DNA of 64,000 bases. It comes from Neisseria dentiae (GTDB lineage Bacteria; Pseudomonadota; Gammaproteobacteria; Burkholderiales; Neisseriaceae). Below, piece by piece: positions 47,274 to 56,982 of this stretch (its first letter is position 1; each line of letters starts with the position of its first letter). The stretch spans positions 103,299 through 167,298 of the forward strand of contig NZ_JANIKQ010000003.1 in NCBI RefSeq assembly GCF_024580525.1. Reading direction: 5' to 3'. The notes under the pieces were generated by a model, which saw nothing but the letters and a program-made list of their open reading frames with translations, was not told the origin of the DNA and made no database searches. The position numbers and the translations under genes were made by a program.

Positions 47274-48989
47274 TCAGGCGTTCAGCGCAGCCAACACTTT
47301 GGCGGCGGCTTCTTTCACCGCTACGCTTTGCGCTTCGCCGTCGGTGCGACGGGCATATTCGACGGTGCCTTCTTTCAGGCCGCGGTCGCCGATAACGATG
47401 CGGTGGGGAATGCCGAGCAGCTCCGAATCGTTAAGCAATACGCCGGCGCGCTCGTCGCGGTCGTCGAGTAATACGTCGGCACCTTGCGCCAGCAGTTCGG
47501 CGTAGAGATAGTCGGCGGCTTCTTTCACGGTGTCGGATTTTTTATAGTTCATCGGCACGATCACCACTCGGAACGGCGCCATCGCGTCGGTCCAGATAAT
47601 GCCGCGTTCGTCGTGGTTTTGCTCGATGGCGGCGGCCACGATGCGGGTGATGCCGATGCCGTAGCAGCCCATTTCCATGATTTGCGCTTTGCCGTTGTTG
47701 TCCAGAAAGCCGGCGTTCATGGCTTGGGAATATTTGTCGCGCAGTTGGAACACATGCCCTACTTCGATGCCGCGCGCCAGTTTCAGACGGCCTTGTCCGC
47801 AGGGGCTGGGATCGCCCTCCACCACGTTGCGCAAATCAACGAATTCCGGCTCGGGGCAGTCGCGGCCGAAGTTGAAACCGGTGTAGTGGTAGTCGTCTTC
47901 GTTGGCGCCGATGACGGTGTCGGCGAGTTTCTCGCAGGCATAGTCGGCATAAACCCTGCCTTTGAAGCCCACCGGGCCGAGCGAGCCGCCGTTGGCGCCG
48001 AAGGCCGCCTGAACGGCTTCGGGCGAGGCCATGGCAAGCGGCGATTTGATGCCGGGCAGTTTTTCGGCTTTGATGTCGTTGAACTCATGATCGCCGCGCA
48101 ACAGCAGCAGCACGATTTCGCCTTCTTCTTCGCCTTCCACCACGATGGATTTCAGCGTGCGCTCAATGGGGATATTCAAAAATTCAACCAAAGCGGCGAT
48201 GGTTTTCACGTTGGGCGTGTGCACTTTGGTGAGTGCTTCCGCGGCGGCGGCGCGTTCGCCGGCTTGCGGCAGGGTTTGCGCCAGCTCTACGTTGGCGGCG
48301 TAATCGGAAGCGTCGCTGTAGGCAATCACGTCTTCGCCGCTTTCGGCCAGCACTTGGAATTCGTGCGAGCCGGTGCCGCCGATGCTGCCGGTGTCGGCGG
48401 CAACGGGGCGGTAGTTCAGGCCCAAGCGGTCGAAAATACGGCAATAGGCGTCATACATGGGCTGGTAGCCGTCGTTAACCAGCGATTCGTAATCGGCGTG
48501 AAACGAATAGGCATCTTTCATCACGAATTCGCGTGCGCGCATCACGCCGAAACGGGGGCGGACTTCGTCGCGGAATTTGGTTTGGATGTGGTAGAAGTTT
48601 TTCGGCAGTTGCTTATAGCTGGTGATTTCTTTGCGCACGATGTCGGTAATCACTTCTTCGCAGGTGGGCCCCATGCAGAAATCGCGCTCGTGGCGGTCTT
48701 TGATGCGCAGAAGCTCTTTGCCGTAAAACTCCCAGCGGCCGGATTCCTGCCACAATTCGGCAGGCTGCACCACGGGCATCAGCAATTCTACGCTGCCGGC
48801 GCGGTTCATTTCTTCGCGCACGATGTTTTCCACTTTGCGCAAAACGCGCAAGCCCATCGGCATCCAAGTGTACAAACCCGAAGCGGCGGCTTTAATCAGG
48901 CCCGCGCGTATCATCAATTGGTGGCTGGGCAATACGGCTTCGGCGGGGGCTTCTTTTAAGGTGGAAATGAAAAATTGGCTGGCTTTCAT
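47274..48989 (-). CDS. proS: Proline-tRNA ligase (bacterial type, with editing domain)
   Basis: 571 residues from ATG 48989 ([18 protein letters not shown]), the usual bacterial ProRS start; an upstream ATG in the frame has no homology. Class II motifs: [16 protein letters not shown], motif 2 [21 protein letters not shown], and motif 3 [18 protein letters not shown]. The ~180-residue INS editing domain lies between motifs 2 and 3, and the C-terminal anticodon-binding domain ends the protein. QGRLKLARG is a translated DUS. Confidence 0.97.
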   Translation of the reverse strand: MKASQFFISTLKEAPAEAVLPSHQLMIRAGLIKAAASGLYTWMPMGLRVLRKVENIVREEMNRAGSVELLMPVVQPAELWQESGRWEFYGKELLRIKDRHERDFCMGPTCEEVITDIVRKEITSYKQLPKNFYHIQTKFRDEVRPRFGVMRAREFVMKDAYSFHADYESLVNDGYQPMYDAYCRIFDRLGLNYRPVAADTGSIGGTGSHEFQVLAESGEDVIAYSDASDYAANVELAQTLPQAGERAAAAEALTKVHTPNVKTIAALVEFLNIPIERTLKSIVVEGEEEGEIVLLLLRGDHEFNDIKAEKLPGIKSPLAMASPEAVQAAFGANGGSLGPVGFKGRVYADYACEKLADTVIGANEDDYHYTGFNFGRDCPEPEFVDLRNVVEGDPSPCGQGRLKLARGIEVGHVFQLRDKYSQAMNAGFLDNNGKAQIMEMGCYGIGITRIVAAAIEQNHDERGIIWTDAMAPFRVVIVPMNYKKSDTVKEAADYLYAELLAQGADVLLDDRDERAGVLLNDSELLGIPHRIVIGDRGLKEGTVEYARRTDGEAQSVAVKEAAAKVLAALNA

Positions 48990-49110
48990 GATGTTTCGGC
49001 AGTCGGTTGGATAAAGAAAGCGGCATTGTACCGCAATGCCCGCGTTTTCGGCAGGCATTCGGCGGGTTTTCGCGTCAAACCGCAGAGCCTAAAACCTTTG
49101 CAAAAAACTT

Positions 49111-49273
49111 AGGGAGTGTGGTCAGAAGGCTTGCGAAGCGGTTTTTTGAGAAAAAATCCGCAGATGCAAGGCAAAAAGCGCAGCAAGATTGGACATCTTG
49201 CGAGCATTTTGAACGCAGCAGATGCGGATTTTGACCAAAAATACCGCCGCAACGCTTTCTGACTACACTCCCT
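49111..49273. repeat. 163-bp MITE-like element, family A copy 1
   Basis: Ends AGGGAGTGTGGTCAGAA and (complement of the right end) AGGGAGTGTAGTCAGAA, flanked by TA on both sides as expected for a TA target duplication. The core (GGTTTTTTGAGAAAAAATCC through CATCTTGCGAGCA) recurs at 55430-55591 with ~85% identity. No coding capacity. Confidence 0.8.
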
Positions 49274-49311
49274 AAGGCCGTCTGAAAGCGAACAACCTTT
49301 TCAGACGGCCT
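49274..49311. repeat. DUS pair between miniature elements
   Basis: AAGGCCGTCTGAAA and TTTTCAGACGGCCT, adjoining MITE copy 1. Confidence 0.6.
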
Positions 49312-49331
49312 GAGATGTGGGAAAAGGTCGG

Positions 49332-49504
49332 GTTGTTTACACTTTTTATGCCAAACAACTTTTGTTTTTTTGCTGGAATGATGGTTTCGTGATTTTTAAG
49401 TATTCTCAAGAACGATGCGGCTTCGCCGTGCCTTTCGGCATTCTTGACAACCCTCAAAAATCCCAAAATGGGTCTTCAAGCAAAAAGCGAAAAGTGTAAA
49501 CAAC
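49332..49504. repeat. 173-bp MITE-like element, family B
   Basis: Bounded by GTTGTTTACACTTTT and its exact inverse AAAAGTGTAAACAAC. It includes an internal CAAGAACGATGC/GGCATTCTTG hairpin. Single copy in the window. Flanked by MITE A and the NIME unit. Confidence 0.6.
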
Positions 49505-49550
49505 GCTGGAATTTTCTACACCTTGCTATCTAAAAAACCTGAATTCCGTC

Positions 49551-49646
49551 ATTCCCGCGTAGGCGGGAATCCAGACACTTGGCATCCAAGTATTTGTTTA
49601 ATCAATGCTTCAATATTTCTATCTGGATTCCCGCCTACGCGGGAAT
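49551..49646. repeat. NIME-type unit (two dRS3 flanking a repeat sequence), copy 1
   Basis: 96 bp with dRS3 at 49551-49570 (ATTCCCGCGTAGGCGGGAAT) and 49627-49646 in opposite-type orientation. The interior (GTTTAATCAATGCTTCAATA and flanks) matches the second copy at 53412-53507. Followed by a 50-bp tail shared, inverted, with 22678-22730. Confidence 0.85.
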
Positions 49647-49729
49647 GACGGGATTTAAGCATTTCAGACGGCTTTAAGGTATTTTTGCAAAGGTCTCGGC
49701 CTGTTATTGAAATATCCGTACTTTTAAAA

Positions 49730-50512
49730 CTACCGTTTTTCCAGCCAGATTACGCTGACCATGCGGCCGGTTTGGCCGTCGCGGCGGTAAGAGAAGAAGG
49801 TATCGCGCTCCAGCACGGTGCAGCGGTTGCCGCCGTAAACCATGCCCACGCCTTCGTTTTGCAGCACTAAGCGGGCGAGGCGGTAAATATCGGCCAGGTA
49901 TTTGCCACCGCCGATCGGTTCGAAGGCTTGGCCGGCGGCGGGGTTTTGCGCGCAGAAGGCATCGTAAACATCCTGCCCCACCTCGAAGGCTTCGGGGCCG
50001 ATGGCGGGGCCGAGATAGGCCATGATTTCAACGGGCGGCACGTTCATGGCGGCAATAGTGTTTTGCAGCACACCGCCTGCCAGGCCGCGCCAGCCTGCAT
50101 GTGCGGCGGCCACCACGGTGCCTGCGCGGTCGCAAAACAGCACGGGCAGGCAGTCGGCGGTCATGCTGGCGCAGGCGGCGGTGCCGGTGGTGTCGAACGA
50201 GGCATCGGCATCGGGCGGTGTGCCGCCGATATGGTCGGCGGCGTTGACCACAGCGGCGCTGTGGATTTGGTTGAGATACACCACCGGCACGCCGGTTTGC
50301 CGTTCGACTGCTTCGCGGTTTTGCCGCACATGCTCGGGGTTGTCGCCCACGTGCGCGCCCACGTTCAGGCTGCGGTACACGCCTTCGCTTACGCCGCCGT
50401 TGCGGGTGGAAATCAGGGTTTTCACATTGGCGGGCGCCGGCCATTCGGCTTGGAAAAACGGGGCATCGCTGCGGTTGATGCCGATGGCGGCGTTTAAATC
50501 AAATCGGTTCAT
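49730..50512 (-). CDS. pgeF: Peptidoglycan editing factor PgeF / YfiH-family multicopper-type enzyme
   Basis: 260 residues of the DUF152/YfiH-LACC1 family, which includes purine-nucleoside phosphorylase/adenosine deaminase activity and, in E. coli, correction of L-serine misincorporation in peptidoglycan. Zn ligands visible: NQIHSAAVV, TADCLPVLFCD and AAHAGWRGLAGG. Transcribed with the upstream UPF0149 gene, though a DUS pair lies between. The name pgeF follows current usage and its activity here is inferred. Confidence 0.87.
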   Translation of the reverse strand: MNRFDLNAAIGINRSDAPFFQAEWPAPANVKTLISTRNGGVSEGVYRSLNVGAHVGDNPEHVRQNREAVERQTGVPVVYLNQIHSAAVVNAADHIGGTPPDADASFDTTGTAACASMTADCLPVLFCDRAGTVVAAAHAGWRGLAGGVLQNTIAAMNVPPVEIMAYLGPAIGPEAFEVGQDVYDAFCAQNPAAGQAFEPIGGGKYLADIYRLARLVLQNEGVGMVYGGNRCTVLERDTFFSYRRDGQTGRMVSVIWLEKR

Positions 50513-50539
50513 TAATGGAAGTCCGCTTGGTGGTGGGTT

Positions 50540-50570
50540 GAGGCCGTCTGAAATGTTTTCAGACGGCCTG
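50540..50570. repeat. DUS pair overlapping the 3' end of the UPF0149 gene
   Basis: GAGGCCGTCTGAAATG and TTTCAGACGGCCT; the distal copy overlaps the last codons of the gene (its protein ends GKEQAV). Confidence 0.7.
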
Positions 50571-51218
50571 CTCTTTGCCGCAGCAGGTTTTGTATTTTTT
50601 GCCGCTGCCGCACGGACAGGGGTCGTTACGGCCTATTTTGGCACCTTCGCGGCGCACGGTTTGCGGCTTGTTTTTCACGCTCTGCCAGTAGTAATAAATA
50701 TCCAGCAGCACATGGGGCAGCTCGGATTCAAGCTGGGTCAGCTCGCGGGTGGTGAGGTGCAGCACCATTTCGCCGTTTTCGTCTTCGTCGTAGATGCCGC
50801 CCAGCGCCATGATGGGGTAGAACAAATCTTCGAATTCTTCGTCGTTGGCGGCCTCGAACCAGTCGGTCGGCACCACGTCGAGCGCATACAGATAGGCGTT
50901 GCACCAAGTGTGGAAATCGGGGTTGCCCGCTTCGTCGTCATACAGCCATAAATCGGGCAGCATCCTGCCGTCGAGCTTCATGCGCATATCGAGCACCATC
51001 TCCAGCACCAGCGATTCGATTTCCTGCTCTTCGGCCGGGGTGAACTGGTGTTCGCCGCCCATCACTTCGGGCAGCCATTCGCCGGTGTTTAGCTCGTCTG
51101 GGCCGGTTAGCAGCGCCAGCATATATGCCTGAACTTCGTCGCAGCGCATGGTGGCGCCGGTTTCCGCTTTGGGGTCGAGCAGCTGCGCAAGCCGTTGTTG
51201 TGAAGATTCGTCAAACAT
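50559..51218 (-). CDS. UPF0149/YecA-family protein with SEC-C zinc motif
   Basis: 219 residues. The N-terminal UPF0149 domain (about 20-180, acidic, with [19 protein letters not shown]) precedes a C-terminal SEC-C metal-binding motif [20 protein letters not shown], as in SecA and YecA. YecA-type proteins associate with ribosomes and metals; the role here is unproven. AAGGAACACTCAAT precedes ATG 51218. A DUS pair sits in its leader (51250-51288). Confidence 0.85.
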   Translation of the reverse strand: MFDESSQQRLAQLLDPKAETGATMRCDEVQAYMLALLTGPDELNTGEWLPEVMGGEHQFTPAEEQEIESLVLEMVLDMRMKLDGRMLPDLWLYDDEAGNPDFHTWCNAYLYALDVVPTDWFEAANDEEFEDLFYPIMALGGIYDEDENGEMVLHLTTRELTQLESELPHVLLDIYYYWQSVKNKPQTVRREGAKIGRNDPCPCGSGKKYKTCCGKEQAV

Positions 51219-51249
51219 TATTGAGTGTTCCTTGTGGGTGGTCCGGTTG

Positions 51250-51288
51250 TTTCAGACGGCCTTTCGGCTTGCAGGCCGTCTGAAAAAT
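51250..51288. terminator. DUS-pair hairpin after the TrmH-like gene
   Basis: TTTCAGACGGCCTTTC and GCAGGCCGTCTGAAAA around GGCTT, just past the methylase stop and upstream of the UPF0149 start. Confidence 0.7.
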
Positions 51289-51292
51289 ATAA

Positions 51293-52072
51293 TTAAAGCC
51301 GCTGGCGCATCTGTTCAAACAAACACACCGTTGCCGCCATCGCCACGTTGAGCGATTCGGTTTGCCCCGCCATGGGGATTTTCACGCAGCCGGTTACGCG
51401 CGCCAGCAATTCCGCGCCCACACCGCTGCCTTCGTTGCCGAACACCCAAGCGGCGGGGCGGGTTAAATCCATGCGGTAAAGATTGCGCTCGTTTGTTTCG
51501 GATAAGGCGGTTGCCCAGATGTTATCGCCGTAGCCCGCGCACCATTGCGCCAAATCGACGCGCTCAAACACATTGAGCAGAAAATGCGCCCCCATACCGG
51601 CGCGCAAAACTTTCGGCGCCCATACATCGGCGCAGTCTTTGCCCAAAACCAATTGCTTCACGCCCGCAGCCGCCGCGCTGCGCATGATGGTGCCGACGTT
51701 GCCCGGGTCTTGCACGCGGTCGAGCACCACGCAATCGCCCTGCTGCGGCAATGCGCCCGGCGCGGGAATATCGATGAGCGCCAGCACTTCTTCGGCTTCG
51801 GCAAGCCCGCTGATTTTCGGGAGCACGCCCGCCGATGCCAGCGTAATCCGGTTTTCGGGCAGTTGCGCCAGCAAAGCCGCCACTTCGTGCAGATACCGTT
51901 TGTTTTCAGGCACATAAATCTGAAGCGGCTCCCCGCCCGCCTGCAAATAAACCTGTAAAAGATGCACGCCTTCGAGCACGGTTTGGCCGTGTTCGCGGCG
52001 GGTTTTGCCGTGCGAAAGCAGTTTTGCCACGTGCTTGAGCTGTTCGTTGCGGGCGGAGGTAATCTGTTTCAT
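51293..52072 (-). CDS. TrmH/SpoU-family RNA 2'-O-methyltransferase
   Basis: 259 residues from ATG 52072 (MKQITSARNEQLKHVAKLL); an in-frame ATG 9 bp earlier is possible. An N-terminal substrate-binding domain (about 1-95) is followed by the SPOUT knot with motif 1 DRVQDPGNVGTIMRSAAAAG, motif 2 VFGNEGSGVG and motif 3 KIPMAGQTESLNVAMA. Target (rRNA 23S G2251-like or other) cannot be read from the motifs. Confidence 0.88.
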   Translation of the reverse strand: MKQITSARNEQLKHVAKLLSHGKTRREHGQTVLEGVHLLQVYLQAGGEPLQIYVPENKRYLHEVAALLAQLPENRITLASAGVLPKISGLAEAEEVLALIDIPAPGALPQQGDCVVLDRVQDPGNVGTIMRSAAAAGVKQLVLGKDCADVWAPKVLRAGMGAHFLLNVFERVDLAQWCAGYGDNIWATALSETNERNLYRMDLTRPAAWVFGNEGSGVGAELLARVTGCVKIPMAGQTESLNVAMAATVCLFEQMRQRL

Positions 52073-52218
52073 AGGCGGCATTATAATGTTTTTCAGACGG
52101 CATGAGGATTTATCGGCGCAGAGGCCGTCTGAAAAACCTTGCCGGCAGCAACATTTCCTTAACGAAAAACGGTACAATCAGCCCCGTTCAGCTAACCGAT
52201 CGACAAAGGAAACCCGAA

Positions 52219-53289
52219 ATGAGCAAACAAATCGTCATTCTGCCCGGCGACGGCATCGGCCCCGAAATCACCGCCCAAGCCGTGCGCGTGTTGGACAAAC
52301 TGATTTCAGACGGCCTCGACGTGCAATACCAATACGCCCCCATCGGCGGCGCCGGCTACGACGAATACGGCCACCCCTACCCCGAATTCACGCAAAACCT
52401 GTGCCGCGCCGCCGATGCGGTGCTGCTGGGCGCGGTGGGCGGCCCGCAATACGACAACCTCGACCGGCCGCTGCGCCCCGAACGCGGCCTGTTGGCCATC
52501 CGCAAAGATTTGAACCTGTTTGCCAACCTGCGCCCCGCCATTCTGTATAAAGAGCTGGCCAACGCCTCCACCCTGAAACCCGAAGTGGTGGCCGGTTTGG
52601 ATATTCTGATTGTGCGCGAACTCACCGGCGACATTTATTTCGGCGAACCGCGCGGCATCCGCACGCTGGAAAACGGCGAGCGCGAAGGCTTCAACACCAT
52701 GAAATACAGCGAGGGCGAAATCCGCCGCATCGCCAAAGTGGCCTTTGAAGCCGCGCAGAAACGCGGCAAGAAACTGTGTTCGGTGGATAAAGCCAACGTG
52801 TTGGAAACCACCGAATTGTGGAAAGAGATTTTCAACCAAACCGCCAAAGATTACCCCGATGTGGAACTGAGCCATATGTATGTCGACAACGCCGCCATGC
52901 AGCTCGTGCGCGCGCCCAAACAGTTCGACGTAATCGCCACCGGCAATATCTTCGGCGACATTCTTTCCGACCAAGCTTCGATGCTCACCGGCTCCATCGG
53001 TATGCTGCCCTCGGCCTCCCTCAACGAAACAGGCAAAGGCTTATACGAACCTTCGCACGGCTCCGCGCCCGACATCGCCGGCCAAAACAAAGCCAACCCG
53101 CTGGCCACGATTCTGTCGCTCGCCATGCTGGTGCGCTACAGCCTGAACGACGAAGCACGCGCGCAGCAAATCGAACAGGCCGTGCAGAAAGTGCTGGAAC
53201 AAGGCTGCCGCACCGCCGATATCTACGAAGAAGGCACACGTTTGGTTTCCTGCTCCGAAATGGGCGATGCCGTGTTGGCGGCGCTGTAA
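52219..53289 (+). CDS. leuB: 3-isopropylmalate dehydrogenase
   Basis: Third step of leucine synthesis. 356 residues from ATG 52219, AAAGGAAAC 7 bp upstream; the open frame continues 117 bp 5' through a DUS and non-coding sequence. Signatures: [28 protein letters not shown], and [20 protein letters not shown] then LPSASL. SDGLDV near residue 30 is a translated DUS. leuC and leuD are not beside it. Confidence 0.96.
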   Translation: MSKQIVILPGDGIGPEITAQAVRVLDKLISDGLDVQYQYAPIGGAGYDEYGHPYPEFTQNLCRAADAVLLGAVGGPQYDNLDRPLRPERGLLAIRKDLNLFANLRPAILYKELANASTLKPEVVAGLDILIVRELTGDIYFGEPRGIRTLENGEREGFNTMKYSEGEIRRIAKVAFEAAQKRGKKLCSVDKANVLETTELWKEIFNQTAKDYPDVELSHMYVDNAAMQLVRAPKQFDVIATGNIFGDILSDQASMLTGSIGMLPSASLNETGKGLYEPSHGSAPDIAGQNKANPLATILSLAMLVRYSLNDEARAQQIEQAVQKVLEQGCRTADIYEEGTRLVSCSEMGDAVLAAL

Positions 53290-53332
53290 GTTGATACGGT
53301 AAATCAATTATTTTAGATGCAATGCAAAAGTT

Positions 53333-53368
53333 ACAGGCCGTCTGAAAAACTTTTTTCAGACGGCCTGT
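53333..53368. terminator. DUS-pair terminator after leuB
   Basis: ACAGGCCGTCTGAAAAA inverted around CTTT, 44 bp after the stop. Confidence 0.8.
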
Positions 53369-53411
53369 TATCTTTGCAAAATTCAAATTACCTACAAAAA
53401 CCTGTTCCGTC

Positions 53412-53507
53412 ATTCCCGCGTAGGCGGGAATCCAGGTGCTCGGCATACAAGTGTTTGTTTAATCAATACTTCAATGTTTACCTCTGGATTCCCGCCTACG
53501 CGGGAAT
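53412..53507. repeat. NIME-type unit, copy 2
   Basis: 96 bp, same length and orientation as 49551-49646: dRS3 at 53412-53431 and 53488-53507 flanking GTTTAATCAATACTTCAATG. About 10 differences from copy 1 by eye. Confidence 0.85.
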
Positions 53508-53575
53508 GACGGTGTTAAGCATTTCAGACGGCCTGAGCGGATTTTGCCCGGGCCGTCTGAAACACTATGCCACCG

Positions 53576-55369
53576 TTAATAAACATCGCGCTGGTAGCGT
53601 TTCTCTTCACGCAAATCGTTCAGATAATCTTCGGCATCGTCGCGGCTGAGTCTGCCTTGTGCGGCGATGATGTCCAAGAGCGTGTTTTCCACGTCGCGCG
53701 CCATGCGGGTGGCGTCGCCGCACACATAAATATGCGCGCCCTGTTGCAGCCAGGCCCACACTTCGGCGGCGTTTTCGGCCAGCTTGTGCTGCACATATAC
53801 TTTTTCCCTGCCCTGCCTGCTCCACGCCAGATCGGCTCGGGTGAGCAGGCCGGATTTGCGGTATTGCAGCCATTCGGCCTGATAGAGGAAATCGTCGGTA
53901 AAGCGCTGGTTGCCGAACACCAGCCAGTTTTTGCCGCCGCTGCCGTCGGCTTCGCGCTGCTGCATAAAGGCGCGGAACGGGGCGATGCCGGTGCCTGCGC
54001 CTATCATAATCACGGGCGTGTCGCCGTTTTCGGGCAGGCGGAAATGCGGGTTGGGTTCGACAAACACGCGCACGCTGCCGCCTTCTTCAAGCTGCGCGCC
54101 GATAAAGCCCGAGGCGGCGCCGGTGTAGGTGTTGCCGTGGTGTTCGTAACGCACCATGCCCACGGTAAGGTGCACTTCGTCGCCCACTTCGTCTTGCGCC
54201 GAGGCGATGGAATACAGGCGCGGGGTTTGGGCGCGGAACAGGCCGAACAGGGTTTGCGCGTCGAGCGGGTGCGCAAACGCGGCCAACACGCCCACGGGCG
54301 GCGTGGCGGCAAGATAGGTGTCGAGCGCTTCTGGGTTTTCAACCGTGCGCTGCAATTCTTCGCTGCCGCTCAAAACGGCATACTGCTGCACGAATGCGGG
54401 GGTGTTTTGGGTGATGTCGGCATGTTCGGTCAAGGCCGTCCGAATATCGGTTTCGCTGCCGTCGGCCAGCACCACGGTTTCGCTGCCGTTCAAGCCGTTC
54501 AAAGCCAGGATTTCCGCCACCAGCCCGGGTGCGTTGAGCGGCCAGATGCCCAGCGCGTCGCCGGTTTGGTAGCGGATGCCGGATCCGGTTAAGTCGATTT
54601 CGATGTGTTCCACATCTTTTTCGGCATTGCGGGCGGTGATTTTCTGGCGCACGGAAAGCGTGGCGGTGAAAGGCTGCTCTTTGCCGTAAAGCTGTGCGGC
54701 GGGCGCGGCGGCGGCTTTGGGGCCGTCTGAAACCGGTGCGGCGGCCTGCGCACACAATTCGGCCACTTTGGCGACGGTGGTTTCGATCCACGCATTCGCC
54801 GGCGCTTGAAAGTCCAAATCGCATTCGCCGAACGCGCTCAAACGGGTGGCGCCCAGCTCGGCCAGCCTGCCGTCGAAATCTTTACCGGCCTGGCAGAATT
54901 TCGGATAAGAAGAATCGCCCAAGCCCAACACGGCGAAACTCAATTTGCTCAAATCAGGGGCTTTTTTGCCGAACAGCAGTTTATACAGCGGCACAGCTTC
55001 TTCGGGCGGCTCGCCTTCGCCCTGGGTGGACGTTACCATCAAAACAATATCTTCTTCGGGCAGCGTTTTGCTCTTGAAATCGGCCGCCGCCACCAAACGC
55101 GCGTTGATGCCCGCCGATTCGAGTTTCACCAGCAGATCGGCGGCCACGCGGCGGGCGTTGCCGGTTTGCGAGGCCGACAGCACGGTAACGCGGCGCGGCG
55201 CGGCGGCAGGTGCGGCGGCGGCTTCTGCCTGGCCGGCAAAGGCCGCTTGAACGGCGTTGCCCTGCTGGCTTTGCGCCCAACAATAACCCGACAGCCACGC
55301 CAATTGGGTGGGCGAAAGTGCGGCTAACTGGGCGGGAAGTTCAGGGGGCAGCGGATTGGCTTGGCTCAT
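53576..55369 (-). CDS. cysJ: Sulfite reductase (NADPH) flavoprotein alpha subunit
   Basis: Supplies electrons from NADPH to the CysI hemoprotein during sulfate assimilation. 597 residues: flavodoxin-like FMN domain (about 65-205; VLSASQTGNARRVAADL), FAD-binding domain (about 225-440; RLYSIASAQDEV, GAASGFIG) and NADPH domain (about 450-597; IMIGAGTGIAPFRAFMQQR, ending RYQRDVY). AGGAAACCTTTGC precedes ATG 55369. cysI would be expected next but leuB is found; CysI, CysH and CysN are not in the window. Confidence 0.95.
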   Translation of the reverse strand: MSQANPLPPELPAQLAALSPTQLAWLSGYCWAQSQQGNAVQAAFAGQAEAAAAPAAAPRRVTVLSASQTGNARRVAADLLVKLESAGINARLVAAADFKSKTLPEEDIVLMVTSTQGEGEPPEEAVPLYKLLFGKKAPDLSKLSFAVLGLGDSSYPKFCQAGKDFDGRLAELGATRLSAFGECDLDFQAPANAWIETTVAKVAELCAQAAAPVSDGPKAAAAPAAQLYGKEQPFTATLSVRQKITARNAEKDVEHIEIDLTGSGIRYQTGDALGIWPLNAPGLVAEILALNGLNGSETVVLADGSETDIRTALTEHADITQNTPAFVQQYAVLSGSEELQRTVENPEALDTYLAATPPVGVLAAFAHPLDAQTLFGLFRAQTPRLYSIASAQDEVGDEVHLTVGMVRYEHHGNTYTGAASGFIGAQLEEGGSVRVFVEPNPHFRLPENGDTPVIMIGAGTGIAPFRAFMQQREADGSGGKNWLVFGNQRFTDDFLYQAEWLQYRKSGLLTRADLAWSRQGREKVYVQHKLAENAAEVWAWLQQGAHIYVCGDATRMARDVENTLLDIIAAQGRLSRDDAEDYLNDLREEKRYQRDVY

Positions 55370-55429
55370 GCAAAGGTTTCCTTTTTTTATTGTTTGATGC
55401 CGCTGCGAAAAAGTGAGCGGCGGTTTTTT

Positions 55430-55591
55430 AGGGCGTATCGGCAGAAAACTTGCGAAACGGTTTTTTGAGGAAAAATCCGCAGATGCAAGGCAAAAAGCGC
55501 AGCAAGATTGAACATCTTGCGAGCAGTTTTAACGCCGCAGATGCGGGTTTTAACCAAAAATACCGCCGCAATCTTTCCGGCGGCACGCCCT
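55430..55591. repeat. 162-bp MITE-like element, family A copy 2
   Basis: Same element and orientation as 49111-49273. Ends AGGGCGTATCGGCAGAAAA and complement AGGGCGTGCCGCCGGAAA, flanked by TTTTTA and TAAGC (TA duplication). It lies between the divergent cysJ and sbp genes; the ~190 bp after it contains the sbp promoter region. Confidence 0.8.
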
Positions 55592-55736
55592 AAGCCGCCA
55601 CACTTTAAACAGGCCGTCTGAAAAAAGGAAAGAATGGTTTGTTTTAACAAAATGCGTTTTCGTTATATCGGCGCTTGGTGCGGTTTTGGTTATAAACACA
55701 TGAAAAAACGGTATTTCGTGCGGCACGGGCGAATGG

Positions 55737-55742
55737 TTATAT
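55737..55742 (+). promoter_or_regulatory. Possible -10 element of sbp
   Basis: TATATT in GGTTATATTGCGCAAACC, 38 bp before the sbp start; no -35 of good fit was identified. Confidence 0.3.
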
Positions 55743-55779
55743 TGCGCAAACCAAAACTATCAACCCGGAATCAAGCACC

Positions 55780-56832
55780 ATGAAGATCAAATCACTATTA
55801 GCCGCCCTGCCCCTCGCCCTCGCCTTGGCCGCCTGCGGCGGCAACGGCGGAGCCGAATCGTCGGCCGCCTCTTCCGGCGGCGGCGGTGCGTCTAAAATCA
55901 GCATCTTAAACGTATCCTACGACCCTACCCGCGAGCTTTACCGCGAATACAACGCTGCCTTCCAGCAGCATTGGAAGCAGAAAACCGGCCAAGAGCTTGA
56001 AATCAAGCAGTCTAACGGCGGCTCGGGCAAACAGTCGCTGATGGTGCAAAACGGCCTGAAAGCCGACGTGGTTACCCTTGCGCTGGCAGGCGACATCGAT
56101 TCGCTCAACAACGGCGGCAAAAAGCTGATCAACCCAAACTGGCAGAAAGCCCTGCCCGACAACAGCACGCCCTACACCTCCACCATCGTGTTTCTGGTGC
56201 GCAAGGGCAACCCCAAAAACATTAAAGACTGGGGCGACTTGGTAAAAGGCGATGTTCAGGTGATTACCCCCAACCCCAAAACCTCGGGCGGCGCACGCTG
56301 GAACTTCCTTGCCGCCTGGGCCTACGCCGCCAAACAGCCCAACGCCACCGACGAAACCGCCAAGCAGTTTGTGGCCGAACTTTTCAAGCGCGTGCCCGTG
56401 ATGGACCCCGGCGCCCGCGCCTCCACCATCTCGTTCACCCAGCGCAACCTCGGCGACGTGCTGTTGGCGTGGGAAAACGAAGCCTACCTGGCCGTGCAGG
56501 AATCGCCCGACCAGTTTGAAATCGTTACCCCCTCCATTTCCATGCTGTGCGAGCCTTCGGTGGCCGTGGTCGACAGCGTGGCCGATGCACGCGGCACGCG
56601 CGAAGTGGCCACCGAATACCTGAAACAGCTCTACACCGAAGATTCGCAGCGCATGATTGCCAAATATTTCTACCGCCCGTCGAACCCGAAAATCCAGGCC
56701 GAATTCAAAGACCGCTTCCCCGCGCTCGATTTGGTGAAAATCAACGATGCGTTCGGCGGCTGGCATCAGGCGCACCAACGCTTCTTCGCCGACGGCGCGC
56801 TGTTCGACCAGATTTACAAGCCGCAGCAATAA
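55780..56832 (+). CDS. sbp: Sulfate/thiosulfate-binding lipoprotein of an ABC importer
   Basis: Captures sulfate for CysTWA-type import. 350 residues. Signal peptide LPLALALAACGG has a lipobox, so the protein is lipid-anchored; a Gly/Ser-rich linker (about 22-38) follows. The sulfate-binding signatures SKISILNVSYDPTRELY, ADVVTLALAGDID and NPKTSGGARWNFLAAWAYA are intact. The permease genes are not in the window. It is divergent from cysJ and followed by cysD, so this is a sulfur locus. Confidence 0.94.
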   Translation: MKIKSLLAALPLALALAACGGNGGAESSAASSGGGGASKISILNVSYDPTRELYREYNAAFQQHWKQKTGQELEIKQSNGGSGKQSLMVQNGLKADVVTLALAGDIDSLNNGGKKLINPNWQKALPDNSTPYTSTIVFLVRKGNPKNIKDWGDLVKGDVQVITPNPKTSGGARWNFLAAWAYAAKQPNATDETAKQFVAELFKRVPVMDPGARASTISFTQRNLGDVLLAWENEAYLAVQESPDQFEIVTPSISMLCEPSVAVVDSVADARGTREVATEYLKQLYTEDSQRMIAKYFYRPSNPKIQAEFKDRFPALDLVKINDAFGGWHQAHQRFFADGALFDQIYKPQQ

Positions 56833-56845
56833 TTGCTTTTATGCA

Positions 56846-56880
56846 AACAGGCCGTCTGAAAAGCTTTCAGACGGCCTGTT
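56846..56880. terminator. DUS-pair terminator after sbp
   Basis: AACAGGCCGTCTGAAAAG inverted with almost no loop. Confidence 0.8.
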
Positions 56881-56982
56881 ATAACGAAAACATCTTAAAT
56901 TAAAACCAACCATTCTTTCCCTTTTTCAGACGGCCTGATTAAAGTGGCGCCTGAAAATCCGTATTCCGCACAAGAGAACAAC

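Noticed and set aside
47484..48959. 491-codon plus-strand ORF opposite proS
   Set aside because: Antisense shadow of proS caused by high GC; no motifs or ribosome site.
49030..49730. Possible CRISPR array from the repeated short motifs in this gap
   Set aside because: The motifs are inverted DUS, dRS3 and MITE ends with irregular spacing; there are no regular direct repeats with spacers.
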